A stretch of 64,000 nt of DNA from Sepioteuthis lessoniana. Taxonomy: Eukaryota; Mollusca; Cephalopoda; Myopsida; Loliginidae. The number at the start of each line of letters is the position of its first letter. Positions within the stretch are counted from its first letter, which is position 1. The notes under the pieces were generated by a model that was not told where the DNA came from, made no database searches, and worked only from the letters and a program-made list of their open reading frames with translations. Both the position numbers and the translations under genes were made by a program. The stretch is taken from positions 33,585,878 to 33,649,877 of the forward strand of contig OY757947.1 in NCBI GenBank assembly GCA_963585895.1, written 5' to 3'. This document shows positions 10,664-22,584 of the stretch, one piece after another.

Positions 10664-10665
<2 letters not shown>
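10385..10665 (+). mobile_element. LINE 3' end, 5'-truncated
   Basis: The sequence AACAAATCCTGGAAGCAAC, then CGGCCACCTACCACCCATC, CCAAATTAGATGAACCAGAC and the terminal GACATGATGATGAT tail match the 3' end of the 31.7-32.3 kb LINE. It ends at a (TA)n run. Confidence 0.8.
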
Positions 10666-10696
<31 letters not shown>

Positions 10697-10879
10697 GACG
10701 ATCTATCCGAAAATCATGTAGTCCAGATGCGTGAAACTTTGAGTTAAGGACGATATCTAATATAGTCAAGTTCTTTCTTTCACTTTTGTTTTTATTCCTA
10801 CTCTGCTGAGAGCATTTTTTCGAAATTCTCTTATATACTTCAAAATTTTGCCAAAGAGAGATGAAAAGGCTGAGATGAC

Positions 10880-11090
10880 AAGGTAATAGATAGATAGATA
10901 GATTGATAGATAGATTGATTGAGAGAGAGAGAGAGAGAGGGAGAGAGAGATGAACTAAAAGAGATTGCTAGTTAGATAGATACAGAGATTGAGAGAGAGA
11001 GAGAGAGAGAGAGAGCGATGAACAGCCTGAGTTTACTAGGTCGATAAACAGAGAGAGAGAAAGAGAGAGAGAATAAGATAGGAATACGCT

Positions 11091-11137
<47 letters not shown>

Positions 11138-11231
11138 ACAAGCTAAGATAACAAGGTAGATAGATTGAGAGAAAGAAAGAAAGATATGATCTGGCAAAGA
11201 TAACTACGTTGATAGATAGATAGATAGATAG

Positions 11232-11321
<90 letters not shown>

Positions 11322-11342
11322 ACAGGCCGAGATAGATAGATT

Positions 11343-11373
<31 letters not shown>

Positions 11374-11452
11374 TGATCAGGTGGAAATAACTAGGTAGGA
11401 AGATTGATGGATATTGAAATATATATATATATGGAGTGAGTGTGAGAGAGAC

Positions 11453-11483
<31 letters not shown>

Positions 11484-11524
11484 GAAAGAGAGAGAGAGTG
11501 AGAGAGTAAGATAGGAACAGGCTG

Positions 11525-11555
<31 letters not shown>

Positions 11556-11591
11556 CAGGTTGAGATAACTTGGTAGGTAGATAGATAGAGA

Positions 11592-11636
<45 letters not shown>

Positions 11637-11639
11637 AGT

Positions 11640-11675
<36 letters not shown>

Positions 11676-11836
11676 TGAACAAGCTAAGATAACAAGGTAG
11701 ATAGATTGAGAGAAAGAGAGAAAGATATGATCTGGCAAAGATAACTACGTTGATAGATAGATAGATTGAGAGAGAGAGAGAGAGAGAGTGAGAGTGTGTG
11801 GGGGAGAGAGAGAGATGAACAGGCCGAGATTGATAG

Positions 11837-11879
<43 letters not shown>

Positions 11880-11965
11880 AGAGATGATCAGGCGGATATA
11901 AGTAGGTAGGAAGATTGATGGATATTGAAATATATATATATATGGAGTGAGTGTGAGAGAGACAG

Positions 11966-12000
<35 letters not shown>

Positions 12001-12053
12001 AACAGGAAGAGAGAGAGAGAGAGAGAGTGAGAGAGTAAGATATGAACAGGCTG

Positions 12054-12092
<39 letters not shown>

Positions 12093-12163
12093 CAGGTTGA
12101 GATAACTTGGTAGGTAGATAGATAGAAAGTGATATATATATATATATATATATATGGAGTAAG

Positions 12164-12206
<43 letters not shown>

Positions 12207-12229
12207 CATTAACAGGCTGAGATAACTAA

Positions 12230-12288
<59 letters not shown>

Positions 12289-12290
12289 AT
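10880..12290. repeat. Complex (GA)n, (GATA)n, (GAAA)n block with about 0.5-kb duplicated module
   Basis: Microsatellites are separated by short conserved linkers. The linker AAGATATGATCTGGCAAAG occurs at 11181 and 11722. The linker GAAGATTGATGGATATTGAA occurs at 11399 and 11911. The shift of about 510-540 bases shows a tandem duplication of the module. All the large minus frames (101-154 codons of S, L, I, Y) are simple-sequence translations. Confidence 0.9.
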
Positions 12291-12534
12291 AAAGGAGTCG
12301 TTTTAAAAACATTTTACAATTAATCGATGTTTCCTCATACCTCTGTGGTTGCCTCATATCTGTCAGCTTCATCTATTTAAAATAAAAATGTAATCATCAT
12401 CTGAGGTTAGTCGAAGTGGTCGTACTTTTTAATGTCAAATATCTTCAAATATTTTTCATATTCAATTGGATCGTGTGCAAAAAAAAGCTCTTTAGAAACA
12501 AATACTACACAGAAAAATGGTTCCATCAGTGGCT
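12291..12534. other. No recognised feature
   Basis: AT-rich. I see no family match. Confidence 0.4.
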
Positions 12535-12625
12535 TAAAGAGCATCACTGCTGTTCTTCTAGATGAGTGGCTTTGGCATTGAATAACCCACGAAGGTTGAC
12601 ATGCGATTAAACAAAGAAAACAAAC
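12535..12625 (+). mobile_element. SINE-A tail fragment
   Basis: GCTGTTCTTCTAGATGAG, then TTTGGCATTGAATAACCC..GGTTGACATGCGATTAAA and AAACAAACCAAACGAAACC: the 3' end of SINE-A. The 5' part is missing or too diverged to recognise. Confidence 0.7.
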
Positions 12626-12899
12626 CAAACGAAACCGAAAAATGGAAATATAAACGAACAACGAACATGATTCTTTAACCTCTTGGTATGAAATAACCCT
12701 ATACGAATGGACATGCCGTTAAAGCCAATCAGTCACACAATCGTGGATATGTTCAATCTATTATTTGTCATAATGTGATTTTTCTTTTTTTTATTGCTAA
12801 TTTATGGCCACTAACGACGCCAATAATTAAATATCACATTACTCAATTTATATTCAGCTTTGCCAATCGATCCAATCAGCCACTTCATCCAACATTTTG

Positions 12900-13612
12900 C
12901 CTTCTTCTTCTTCTTCTTCTTCTTCTTCTTCTTCTTCTTCTTCTTCTTCTTCTTTTGTACAACTCTCTTGTTCTTCTTTATTTTTTATTTTTTTACTACT
13001 CTCTTCTTCTGCTTTTTCTTCTTCTTTATTTTGATTTCTTTACCTTTACTACTGTATTCTTCTTCTTCTTCTTCTTCTTCTTCTTCTTCTTCTTCTTCTT
13101 CTTCCTTTCTTTCTTTCTTTCTTTTGATTTCTTTTCTTTTACAATAGTATTCTCCATCCATCTTCTCTATTCTTTTTCTTCATCCTTATTTTTCTTCTTT
13201 TTTACTACTATCTTCTTCTTCTTCTTCTTCTTCTATTTTGTGACCTTGTATTCTTTATTTTTTTCTACTTCTTTATTTTTTTACTACTGTCCTCTTCTGT
13301 TTCTTCTTTTTTTATCTTTTTTACCACTGTCTTCTTCTTTTAATCAACTTTATTCTCCATTTTTCTTTTTTTTTCTTTATTCTCTTCTCCATCTTCTCTT
13401 TTTCTTTTGCCTTTCCTATCTCTTCTTCTTCATTATTCACCGTTCTTTCTTCTTTTCTCCCTTTCTTCTTGTGATAATCTTTATTCTCGATTTTCCTTTT
13501 CTGGTTTACTCTCTCCTTGACCTTCTTCCCTTCTTATTTTCCTCATTCTTCTTCTTCTTCTTCTTCTTCTTCTTCTTCTTCTTCTTCTTCTTCTTCTTCT
13601 TCTTCTTCTATC
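12900..13612. repeat. (TTC)n block
   Basis: Long (CTT)n runs lie at 12900-12955, 13060-13105, 13210-13235 and 13545-13610, in a wholly pyrimidine-rich strand. The 300-codon plus frame of F, L and S is a consequence of composition and is not a gene. Confidence 0.95.
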
Positions 13613-13965
13613 GACCCGATCGACTTCGCATTGATCAGCCAGTTCAGAAATCTAAACGTCAAACAAGGAGTAGATAATTCAATTTCAAAATGTCGGTTCG
13701 CCGATTTTATTCAAATTTTTAAACAACATCACATTACAGCCCCTGTCCTTCATTGTCCATTGAAATATTATCAACATTGCTAAGACGTCTTTCTGACATT
13801 TTTTTCTTTTCTCGTTTTTTATGGACATTGTGTCTTTTTCTTCATTAATTTAGTCTTCTTTTTAACGTATCGTTTCCATCAATTTTAGTCACCTTCCATT
13901 TCTTTTGTAATCGTCTGATTCAACTGACATTTTTGTTTTATGGCAGCCATCTTAAAAAATACAAT
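13613..13965. other. No recognised feature between two pyrimidine blocks
   Basis: Mixed-composition sequence with no family match and no exon-like segment. Confidence 0.4.
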
Positions 13966-14221
13966 TACTTTTCTTCTATTGTTTTGTACTTTTCTTATTT
14001 ATTTCCTTCGTTTCTTTCTTTCTTTGTTTACTTCTCTTTACTTTTTCTTTCTTTCGTTTGATTCATCCATCCTTCCTTGCTTCCTTCTATCCTTCATTAT
14101 CTGTTTCTTTCTTCAACTTGTAATCGTCATTTTTTTTTCTTTCGTTATTTCTTTCCTCAGCTGGAAAATTTCATTATCTTTCTTTCTTTTTTTTTTCTTT
14201 CTTCACGTGGTATTGGTGTTC

Positions 14222-14253
<32 letters not shown>

Positions 14254-14268
14254 CTGGTCAACATCCCT

Positions 14269-14301
<33 letters not shown>

Positions 14302-15039
14302 AGCTAGTCATCATCCATTCTTTCTTTCGTTCTTTTTTTCTTTCTTTCTCCAGCTGGTCAACATCCCTTCTTTCTTTCTTTATTTCTTTCTTTCTTCAGC
14401 TAGTCATCATTCATTCTTTCTTTCGTTCTTTCTTTCTTTCTTCAGCTGGTCAACATCCCTTCTTTCTTTATTTATTTCTTTCTTTCTTCAGCTAGTCATC
14501 ATCCATTCTTTCTTTCGTTCTTTTTTTTTCTTTCTTTCTTCAGCTGGTCAACATCCCTTCTTTCTTTCTTTATTTCTTTCTTTCTTCAGCTAGTCATCAT
14601 CCATTCTTTCTTTCGTTCTTTTTTTTTCTTTCTTTCTTCAGCTGGTCAACATCCCTTCTTTCTTTCTTTATTTCTTTCTTTCTTCAGCTAGTCATCATCC
14701 ATTCTTTCTTTCGTTCTTTCTTTCTTTCTTCAGCTGGTCAACATCCCTTCTTTCTTTCTTTCTTTATTTCTTTCTTTCTTCAACTAGTCATCCCTTCTTT
14801 CTTCTTTCTTTCTTTCTTTCTTTCTTTAGCTGGTCAACAGCCTTTCTTTCTTTATTTCCTTCTTTATTTATTTATTTATTTATTTAATCAGCTGGTCATT
14901 ATACCTTCTTTTTTTCTTTCTTTCTTCTTTTTTCCTTCTTTTCTTTTTCGGCTGGCCATCATACCTCCTTTCTTTCTTTCTTTATTTATTTATTTATGCA
15001 TGATCATTTCTTTCATTTTTTCAACTAGTCATCATCCCT

Positions 15040-15075
<36 letters not shown>

Positions 15076-15262
15076 TTTTGTTTCTTTCTTTCTTCAGTTG
15101 GCCATCTTCTCTCCTTTTTTCTTTCTTTGTTTCTTTTTTTCTCTCTTAAGCTGGTCCTTATCCCTTCTTTCTATAATTCTTTCGTTTTTCCTTTTTTCTT
15201 TTTTATCCCTTTCTTCTTTTCTTCAGCTGGTCATCATCCCTTCTTTCTTTCATTCTTTTTTC
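13966..15262. repeat. (TTTC)n block with higher-order units
   Basis: (CTTT)n is punctuated by two alternating linkers, CAGCTGGTCAACATCCC and CAGCTAGTCATCATCC. They form composite units of roughly 120 bases between about 14240 and 14770, with decayed units on either side. The plus frame of 217 codons is not a gene. Confidence 0.9.
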
Positions 15263-15284
15263 TGTTTTTATATATATATATATA

Positions 15285-15540
15285 GTACCGGACATTGGCC
15301 TAGCGGTTAGAGTGTTCGCCAATGGCCCGGGAGACCTGGGTTCAATCCCAGGTCGAGTCATACCAAAGACTCAAAAAATGGTACTTGATGCCTCCTTGCT
15401 TAACACTCAGCATTATAAGGTACGGATCAAGGGTAAAGTGGAGCAATCGAGGGAAGGAGTAGCGCCCTCCCCTACACCTTGGTGTAGTAGCTATCGAAAA
15501 GGGTGCCTTCGCGTCACCCTCGACTATGGTCGCCAACTTT
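15285..15540 (+). mobile_element. SINE-B, full length, best-preserved copy
   Basis: The A-box-like site is TAGCGGTTAGAGTG at 15301 and the B-box is GGTTCAATCCC at 15339-15349. The body includes GGTACTTGATGCCTCCTTGC and GGGTAAAGTGGAGCAATC. The 3' end is TCGCCAACTTTTTATATATA, running into (TA)n then (GA)n. A tRNA-derived SINE transcribed by RNA polymerase III is the natural reading. (TA)n at the 3' end recurs in other copies. Confidence 0.9.
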
Positions 15541-15541
15541 T

Positions 15542-15578
<37 letters not shown>

Positions 15579-15579
15579 G

Positions 15580-16000
15580 ATATCTACCCAATAAAGATTT
15601 AACTGGGACGCTGAATAAATAACATCTCATCCATTTTAGAAACCCATGAATATTGATGACCATTAAGTTAAGAAATCCAGATCCCTGAAAGCACACAGTA
15701 GCAAATTAAATCCACCTAAAAAATATTACACTTTGATGTTCAATGAAATCTGATGGAAATTGATGATTGATTTTTCGACTAAATAAGATGACATCGATAA
15801 AAATAGTTAAAAATATTTTCAGATTTCAAAATATTTTCAAACTATATCCAAGTTCCTTAATATCGATTGAAGTGCCTTTTAAAACATCCGATTCATATAA
15901 ACATGAAACTTAATCCTAATTTTGTAAACTTAATAACTTAATCAGCTTAGAAAAGTATTAATATTCCCGGCTAAAATTATGAAATTAGCACACTTAGTGT
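15580..16000. other. AT-rich, no recognised feature
   Basis: No family match or exon signal is seen. Confidence 0.4.
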
Positions 16001-16600
16001 GTGTCTGCTTACGTTTTTTATTTTTCTACTTAGAAGTAATGAACTCTGGATGGTGCTCTTGTTGTATATTGACCTACGACCTGGCCGAGCTGTCAAAATA
16101 AGAAATGCACCTGTGTAAATAACAGGTGCATCCGGTCGAGGAATAATCAGGATATTATAGCCTTGACCGTGGACAGGTTGAATGAGTGCAAAATTTTGAC
16201 GCCCACAAGAACAAGATGGGCGATGAACTATTATATAACTCGGTGAGGACAGGAAGTAAGTTAGTTTGGAGACCAGACCAGTTAGAGACAAGATGCGGTA
16301 GAGAAAGCCAGCACCCAGCGGAGGGAGTCCTCAGGCCCCCGATTAATCAGTTTGGAGATCAGACGAGTTGGAGAAAAGATGCTGGATTGAGGAACATGTC
16401 CCAAAGAGGCTGGGCCACTAAGCCTCCGGTTGAGCAGCTCAGGAGAACGGGAAAGAAACGCGGTTATGGCCAATAGAGTGGGTGGTCAATATGTTGCAGT
16501 TCTGTTCGGTCTCCCACTCCCTCTCACACACAAACCTTTCAATAAAGTGAGAGGTATATTTTTCTAGAGAACTGTGTCGCTCGTCTTTATTGTGTCGTTG
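16000..16600. other. Unclassified segment with an 84-base tandem pair and poly(A) signal
   Basis: Two imperfect tandem copies lie at about 16262-16345 and 16346-16432 (AGTTTGGAGA.CAGAC.AGTTGGAGA). A perfect 10-base inverted repeat, ATGCACCTGT/ACAGGTGCAT, lies at 16105-16114 and 16122-16131. AATAAA near 16541 is followed by a T/G-rich region. It could be the end of an LTR fossil or an unrelated repeat. The two overlapping frames of 96 and 104 codons have no recognisable domain. Confidence 0.4.
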
Positions 16601-16837
16601 TTATGATTCTGCATGCATATGTAGATGTATATGTATTATGTGTTTGTATAGTTAGTCATGGATGTGGCTATACAACACTGTGAAAGCAGTATATGAGGAA
16701 AGAGAACTAAATCTTCCTTCTCTTTTACTTGCAGCATGTCTTGTAACAAGATTCTCGTTCTCTGGGAATGGAACGTTTTCGTTCTCAGCTAACACAGCAC
16801 GACACCACAGACTATTATACAGTGTATATTGTCTTTT

Positions 16838-17050
16838 ACCGGTTTAGAGTGTTCGCCAAAAGCTCGGGAGACCGGGGTTCGATCCCAAGTCGAGTCATAC
16901 CAAATACTCCAAAAATGACACTTGCTACCTCCTTGCTTAATACTCAGCATTATAAAGTACGTATCAAGGATAAAGTGGAGCAATTAAGGGAAAGGAGTCG
17001 CGCCCTCCCCTACACCTAGCTGTTATAGTAGTTAAAAACGGAGTCGCCAA
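16838..17050 (+). mobile_element. SINE-B, diverged
   Basis: TTTAGAGTGTTCGCCAAAAG, B-box-like GGGTTCGATCCC, AGTGGAGCAATTAAGGGAAA and GTCGCCAACTTT. The A-box side is eroded. Confidence 0.8.
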
Positions 17051-17112
17051 CTTTACTAATATCATCTTTAGCTGACATTTTTGTCTGCATGATTGGGTGT
17101 TCTTAATATTAC

Positions 17113-17660
17113 ATAGTTTTATGGCATATCAATTCTTCTAGGTTATTTGATGCCAAATCCATTTTTATACAAATGAACAGTTCTATTTCAAACAATTAAC
17201 TTTAGCACAAGTACACAGTTTAATTATGAAAAAAATTTATTTTTCAAGCAAGTCAGTTTATTCAAACAGTTCTAATTCAAACAATTTAGTTTAGTATAGT
17301 ATAGTTTTTGTTTACACTCAGTTAAATGTCAAAACATTTCTATTTCAAACAATTCTGTTTAGTGTATTACATTTTCAGTGTCAGACACTGTTCTATTTCA
17401 AACAATTCAGTTTAGCATGATTACGCAGTTTCATTCTATTTGACCTATAGATAGGACCTCATCAGATGCTATCACTCCAGGCAAGAGTAGATCTGAGAGT
17501 GATGGCTATGAAGGGTACTCTGCATTCCCCAAAGCTCCAGAAATACTGAAACCTCACTGTCAGATAGTTTAGTGTCATATCTAGGACACTCCTTGGGGGT
17601 GTCTTACCCCTCTGCGGAAATGCAGTTGGTGTATTCTACAGCCCCAGCCGACTGGGCATA
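17113..17660 (-). mobile_element. R1 element
   Basis: Tail GTTTTATGGCATATCAATTC..GGTTATTTGATGCCAAATCC, then core units, then head from TATTTGACCTATAGATAGG to CCCCAGCCGACTGGGC. The order is complete. Confidence 0.85.
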
Positions 17661-18048
17661 CAAAATTTATTGAATAATATATAGGATGACTACCACATCC
17701 CTTTTAGCTATGGGTTTATATGACCACTCTTATTCTTTGGTAATGCTGCGAAGGCACCCAATAGAAGTTTGTAATGTACTCTTCTTAAACAGGCGTTTGT
17801 AATTCTGTGTCAGTAGATAAACTCTTGCACTACCACGGTTCTAACCAGTCTATGAGCGTAGCACTACGCCTTAAGTTTCAGTCAGACCTCTGTTGTAACC
17901 ATGCCATGAGAAAAAGTGACGAACTCACAAAACACCGACTTGGTTAACTAATACAAATATTTATTCGCTACAACCCTTCATTCGTTGTTACTGAGAAGAA
18001 AGAAAACAGAGCATCACCTGAGTTGGACCAAGAGGAATAAACCATAGT

Positions 18049-18100
<52 letters not shown>

Positions 18101-18384
18101 CTAGTAGCCTGTTATAATTCTTGCACGTTCTTGATTGATGGTTCCGTCTTCAAATTTTCACATCTGGGCTCCAACTCTTCCTTTTTCCTCTTTTCCATCC
18201 CGCGTCCACTTTAACGGCTCCTCCGTTTGAACTTTTTCCCGCCAATTACAGTCAGTGGCTAATTTGCTGCAAATGCATTTCTATTTTTAACTTGGGCGTC
18301 TGCTGCAATCCCAACCTCATTGTCTTGCTGGGAAACAACTTAAAAAATCAACCAGAGTCCCTAAGTATATTACACTTCTGCAGG
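17661..18384. other. Unclassified, with (GA)n at 18053-18098
   Basis: No family match or coding exon is identified on either side of the (GA)n run. Confidence 0.4.
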
Positions 18385-18440
18385 GTTGGCTTTGGCATTG
18401 AATAACTCACAAAGGTTGATATGCTATTAAACAGGGATAC
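18385..18440 (+). mobile_element. Hairpin tail fragment of SINE-A or R1
   Basis: TTTGGCATTGAATAACTC..GGTTGATATGCTATTAAAC matches the shared tail only. Confidence 0.65.
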
Positions 18441-19120
18441 TTGACCAAACACGACGAGAGATATAACATTAGACATTTTTCTTTAATACCCGAACATTCT
18501 GACTTTGTTAAATATTCCTTAAATTGAATTATTGAATTATGGAAATTAATGGTATTTTTCCTTGTCAAACAGAGGAAAATATTAAGTAATTCAATATTGA
18601 AGAAAAAGTATTCATTTGTAGTGTAGCCATAAAGAATAAAGGAATGTCTTTTTCTTTTTACAAAATATGCGTCTCTTTATTCTTTTGAAAAGGGTTGAAT
18701 CTCTGTAGATTTATGAGAGACAGACGGAGACAAATACATAACTTCTTCTTCTTCTTCTCTTGACCACACGACGCTGTATTTTGTTCAAGGCCTTACGTCT
18801 CCTCTTCACCGACTAGACGTACTCAACCGGAGCTGCCAGTTGACCTTTGGTCTCACGCCGGTCGTGATTCTCTATCTGCCGACTGCTAGACTCTGCTGGC
18901 TGCTGCATACATCATTCCACAACACCTACACATTTCCGTTCACTCACGTGACTGCTTTCACTTATTTACACAGGTGCGGCCTGTGCAGAGAAATCTCTGG
19001 TTGACGGCTTGGTCATGGGTCAAGATGCAACGCAGAGACGAAAAATGGAAATCAATGCCTAATGTTCCTTCTTCGAGCCTTTATAGCATTCACTAATTTA
19101 AAGGAATATTCTAAATTTGT
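18441..19120. other. No recognised feature
   Basis: A moderately GC-rich piece at 18750-18990 is unlike its neighbours, but it has no open frame or family match that I can name. Confidence 0.4.
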
Positions 19121-19121
19121 G

Positions 19122-19352
19122 AGTAAAAGGCTTCCGGAAGGCTCCCTTTTCAATAGCTACTACACCGAGGAGGGTGCTATTCTTGTCCCTGGATTGCTCT
19201 ACTCACCCTTGATCTGTACCTTAGAATGCTATGTTAAGCAAGGAGGCATCAAGTACCGTTTTTTTAGTCTTTGGTATGACTCGACCTGGGATTGAATCCT
19301 GGTCTCCCTAACTATTGTTGAACACTCTAACGATTATGCCAAGGTCCCAATC
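19122..19352 (-). mobile_element. SINE-B
   Basis: On the minus strand: TAGAGTGTTCAACAATAG, GATTCAATCCCAGGTCGAG, GGTACTTGATGCCTCCTTGC. The whole family order is present. Confidence 0.8.
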
Positions 19353-20296
19353 TTACAGAATGGCAATTAATAGATTTTATTTGGTAGACGAAGCCTTCTA
19401 ACTGACTATTTATAACTGTACATAACGAGTGGCGTATATTCTACAGATACAAAGTGGACATCAGACTTTTAAAAACTATTCTCGCTGTTTATACAGAGAG
19501 TAAAAAAAAAAGATTTCTTCTCCATTTTTAAAAATCTAATTAACTTTGATATTTTTGCAATTATTTCTCATCCTGTAGATATGTCTACTTTTTATTGTTT
19601 AGGTTTTTATGTATATCTTAGAATTTGTTTCTTTTGTTGTGTTTTTATTTTTTTATTTTTTATATTATTTTTTATTTTTATCTTTTTTTTTTTTTCATAA
19701 GTGGTGATAGATACGTTTAAAAAGTTCTAAGCTACACCCACAAAAAAAGACCAAAGCTGAACACTGGAGAACAATTTTTTTTTCTTTACTAAAACATGTT
19801 TTTCCGTACCCATCACAGGTAAAAAACACGCACATTGCGATTGGACATATACAAGAGACATTACAGAAAAAACAAATAATATATCTTTTGAAATTTTCTG
19901 TCTTCATTGTTTCGAATTAGTTTATCACAAAAATAATTTTAATCACGAAAAAAATATCTATTTTGAGGCTATTCAAAATTGCGTAAAATCAAAGAGAGTG
20001 CTCCACGTTTAAACAGAGGTCTGTCATCAATTTTTTTGCTGGATGAGAAGAGCTAATCATGTGAAATTCACAGAACAATAAATGATGTTTACGGAGAAGT
20101 ATGTTTTAGTCAAAAAGAAAGTTTTACAAATGGACTAAACCTTAGAGAAAACGTTCCTGGCGCAGCAGACAATAAAGAATGTCACACTGACAGTCTTCTT
20201 GGACATAAAAGAACTCATGACTATTGATCTTTGAAAAAGGTGCGACTGTAAATAATGCTAACAAGTACCAAATTCTTTTACAATATGTCACCTTAT
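19353..20296. other. AT-rich, no recognised feature
   Basis: Poly-T and poly-A tracts. Short minus frames of 67-70 codons have no recognisable domain and no convincing splice context. Confidence 0.4.
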
Positions 20297-20705
20297 TCAT
20301 TGAGTCTAACTTGGATAGTTTTCGTGATGGGAGGAAGGTGGCCATATAGCTGGTACATTGTGGGGTGTTGCCGCCAGGACTTGTTCAATATTGCTCGCAA
20401 AATTCTTGTGTAATTGCCGTCTAGCTTCTTCTTCAGCCGTTTAGTTAGCGTTAGTTAGTATGACGAACCAGATATGCAGGACACTGCTGGAGAAGCAAGG
20501 GACGAGCTCATAAGTGATGTACCCCTATGGACCCCCACATTTGGCCGGGCAAAAGCAGGACGACCAGCTCGAACATACATACAGCAGCTATGTGAGGATA
20601 CGCGATGTAGCCCTGAAAACCTGCCAGAGGCGGTGAACGATAGGGAGAAGTGGCGAGAGAGGGTTAGGGATATCCGTGCCTGCAGCATGACATGATGATG
20701 ATAAT
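20297..20705 (+). mobile_element. LINE copy with inverted 5' part (second twin-priming case)
   Basis: Positions 20297-20455 are LINE sequence on the minus strand (ACTAAACGGCTGAAGAAGAAG to ATCCAAGTTAGAC). Positions 20458-20705 continue on the plus strand from GACGAACCAGATATGCAGG to the GACATGATGATGATAATG 3' tail. The two parts abut at the GTTAGAC/GACGAAC point of the LINE with little or no loss. Confidence 0.85.
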
Positions 20706-20817
20706 GATTTATTTAGTGACCCTCATACAATAATTGGACTGTCAACTCCCATTAATTGAAATATCAGAAATAAGAGCTCCTGTGTGATAAGAATTATATA
20801 TATATATATATATATAT

Positions 20818-21255
20818 ATGTCATCATCATCAAACCACGCAGCTAATACGGATTTCCTTGAGATTTTTCTCTCCGTCCCTATCATCCATTGCTCTTGGTA
20901 GGTCTTCTTAACTGAATCCTGTGTCCGCACACACCTGTTGTTGATAAGTTCCTGTTGGTCATCCAACACCTATACGTCCATGTGAAGCGGTCCATTAGAG
21001 AAAGTCACTTGTGAGCTCGTCTTTGCTTCTCCAGAAGTATCCCGCATGTCTTGTTTGTTTTACTTGGATGGGTTTTAGAGATGAAAGGTAAGTGGCTCTA
21101 CAGTTGTAGTTTCGTGATGTGTTGCTTCCAAGATTTATTCAATATAGATCGCAGTATTTATGTGCAGTTTCCGTCAAGCTTTTTTTCAATACATTTTGTC
21201 AGCGACAATATGGTGCTTCCGTACAATATTACTGACAAAACTGCTGCGTATTTCT
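20818..21255 (-). mobile_element. LINE 3' part
   Basis: The (ATG)n-type tail is followed, in reverse, by blocks matching AGACCTGCC.., GAACTTATC.., GGACCGCTTCACATGG and ACTTCTGGAGAAGC. It extends upstream to the ACTGACAAAATGTATTGAAA region. It is diverged and adjoins a (TA)n run. Confidence 0.8.
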
Positions 21256-21929
21256 CATGAATATTTTTGGGGATTCTTACCCCCTTTTCAGGGAATGCAG
21301 CAACTATGACCTACGCAATACTGACTGGGAGGATTGTATCGGACAAGGAAAACTAGTTTTTATTGTATCCTGCTCGTCAACGATTGATGTTATCCAAGTG
21401 TAGGCAATTAAGATATCGCGTGACGTGGGAAAATACCGTAAGATTTGATTGACAAACGAGGTCGAACTGAGAACACTGCTCCCATTGGTCGCCACATCAC
21501 GTGATCCTAGGAACTTTAGAAAATAGATGTAACAGTTATTGAGTCGCCAACAACCATTGTAAGGACAAAGGTTGATTTCCCCAATGTTCAACGACTGCCA
21601 GTGAAAATTTGAAACGTAAAATATTGACCTTTGACGAACCAGCTAGTGTGGATTTCAAAAACAGGATGTGCAGCTGTGACTTAAAGTAAACAAAAGACAG
21701 TCAGAAATGCCACATAAATTGTGTATATGGGGCGCCGGAAGGAAGAATGCGTGGGCATCAGAAAAATATATTATGTCGGAAGTTTCGACCCCAGTTTGAG
21801 AGAGCCTTTAGCAAAGTCATTTAATCACGCCGTTTGGGCGGTGGGCCCCGGGTTAAAAAGTAGAAGCAAGGTTTACATCATCTGATGTAAACCATACCAC
21901 TCTCTCTCTCTCTCTCTCTCACTAACTTG
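21256..21929. other. Low-repeat stretch with promoter-like short motifs
   Basis: Near 21480-21510 a CCCATTGG (inverted CCAAT) lies 10 bases from ATCACGTGAT (a palindromic E-box). No transcript or exon can be assigned, so these are motif matches only. A 95-codon minus frame at 21304-21591 shows no recognisable domain. Confidence 0.35.
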
Positions 21930-22580
21930 CCCAGTCAGCTGGGGCTGTAGAATACACCGGCTGTTTCTCTGCAGAGGGGTAAGACCCATCCAACTAGTGT
22001 CTCGTATATGACACCAAACAATCTGATGGTAAGGTTTCAGTAATGCTGAAGCTTTGGGGGATTCGGAGTACCCCTTCATGGCCATCATTCCCCGGTCCAC
22101 TCTGACCTGGAGTGGTTGGACCTGATAGGATCCTATCTATGGATCAAATAGAACTAAGTTGCCTACTTATACTAAACTGAATTGCTTGAAATGGGACTGT
22201 TTTGACATTTAAACTGCGTAATCGTGCTTAACTGAATTGTTTGAAATAAAACTGTTTTTATGCTAACGTAAATTGTTGAAATAGAACTGTTTTTGACATT
22301 AAAAATTTACTTATGCTAAAGGGAATCGTTGGAAACAGAAAATTTTGACATTTAACTGTGTGTAAGCAAAAACCTATACTTATACTAAACTGAGTCGTTT
22401 GAAATAAAACTACTTAACTAAATTGAATTGCTCGAAAAAAATGCTTCAGATAGAAATGTCAATTAAACTGTGTGATTATATTAAACTGAATTGTTTGAAA
22501 TGGAACTGTTTATTTGTATAAAAATAGATTTGGTATTAAATAACCTACAACGGTTGATATGCCATAAAGCCAAACAAACA
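21930..22580 (+). mobile_element. R1 element, near full length
   Basis: Head from CCCAGTCAGCTGGGGCTGTAG, core to about 22520, tail GGTATTAAATAACC..GGTTGATATGCCATAAAG followed by CCAAACAAACAAAC. It adjoins a SINE-A copy in the same orientation. Confidence 0.85.
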
Positions 22581-22584
22581 AACA

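Noticed and set aside
11377-12209. Several minus-strand frames of 101-154 codons
   Set aside because: They are translations of (GA)n, (GATA)n and (TA)n with S, L, Y, I only.
12775-13677. 300-codon open frame on the plus strand
   Set aside because: It is the translation of (TTC)n and other pyrimidine-rich sequence (F, L, S); no non-repetitive segment or domain.
18748-18990. Possible exon in a GC-richer piece
   Set aside because: No open frame with plausible splice sites on either strand; composition alone is not enough.
21480-21515. Host promoter (CCAAT box next to a palindromic E-box)
   Set aside because: Only two short motif matches, with no transcript, first exon or CpG-rich context; listed as a motif observation only.
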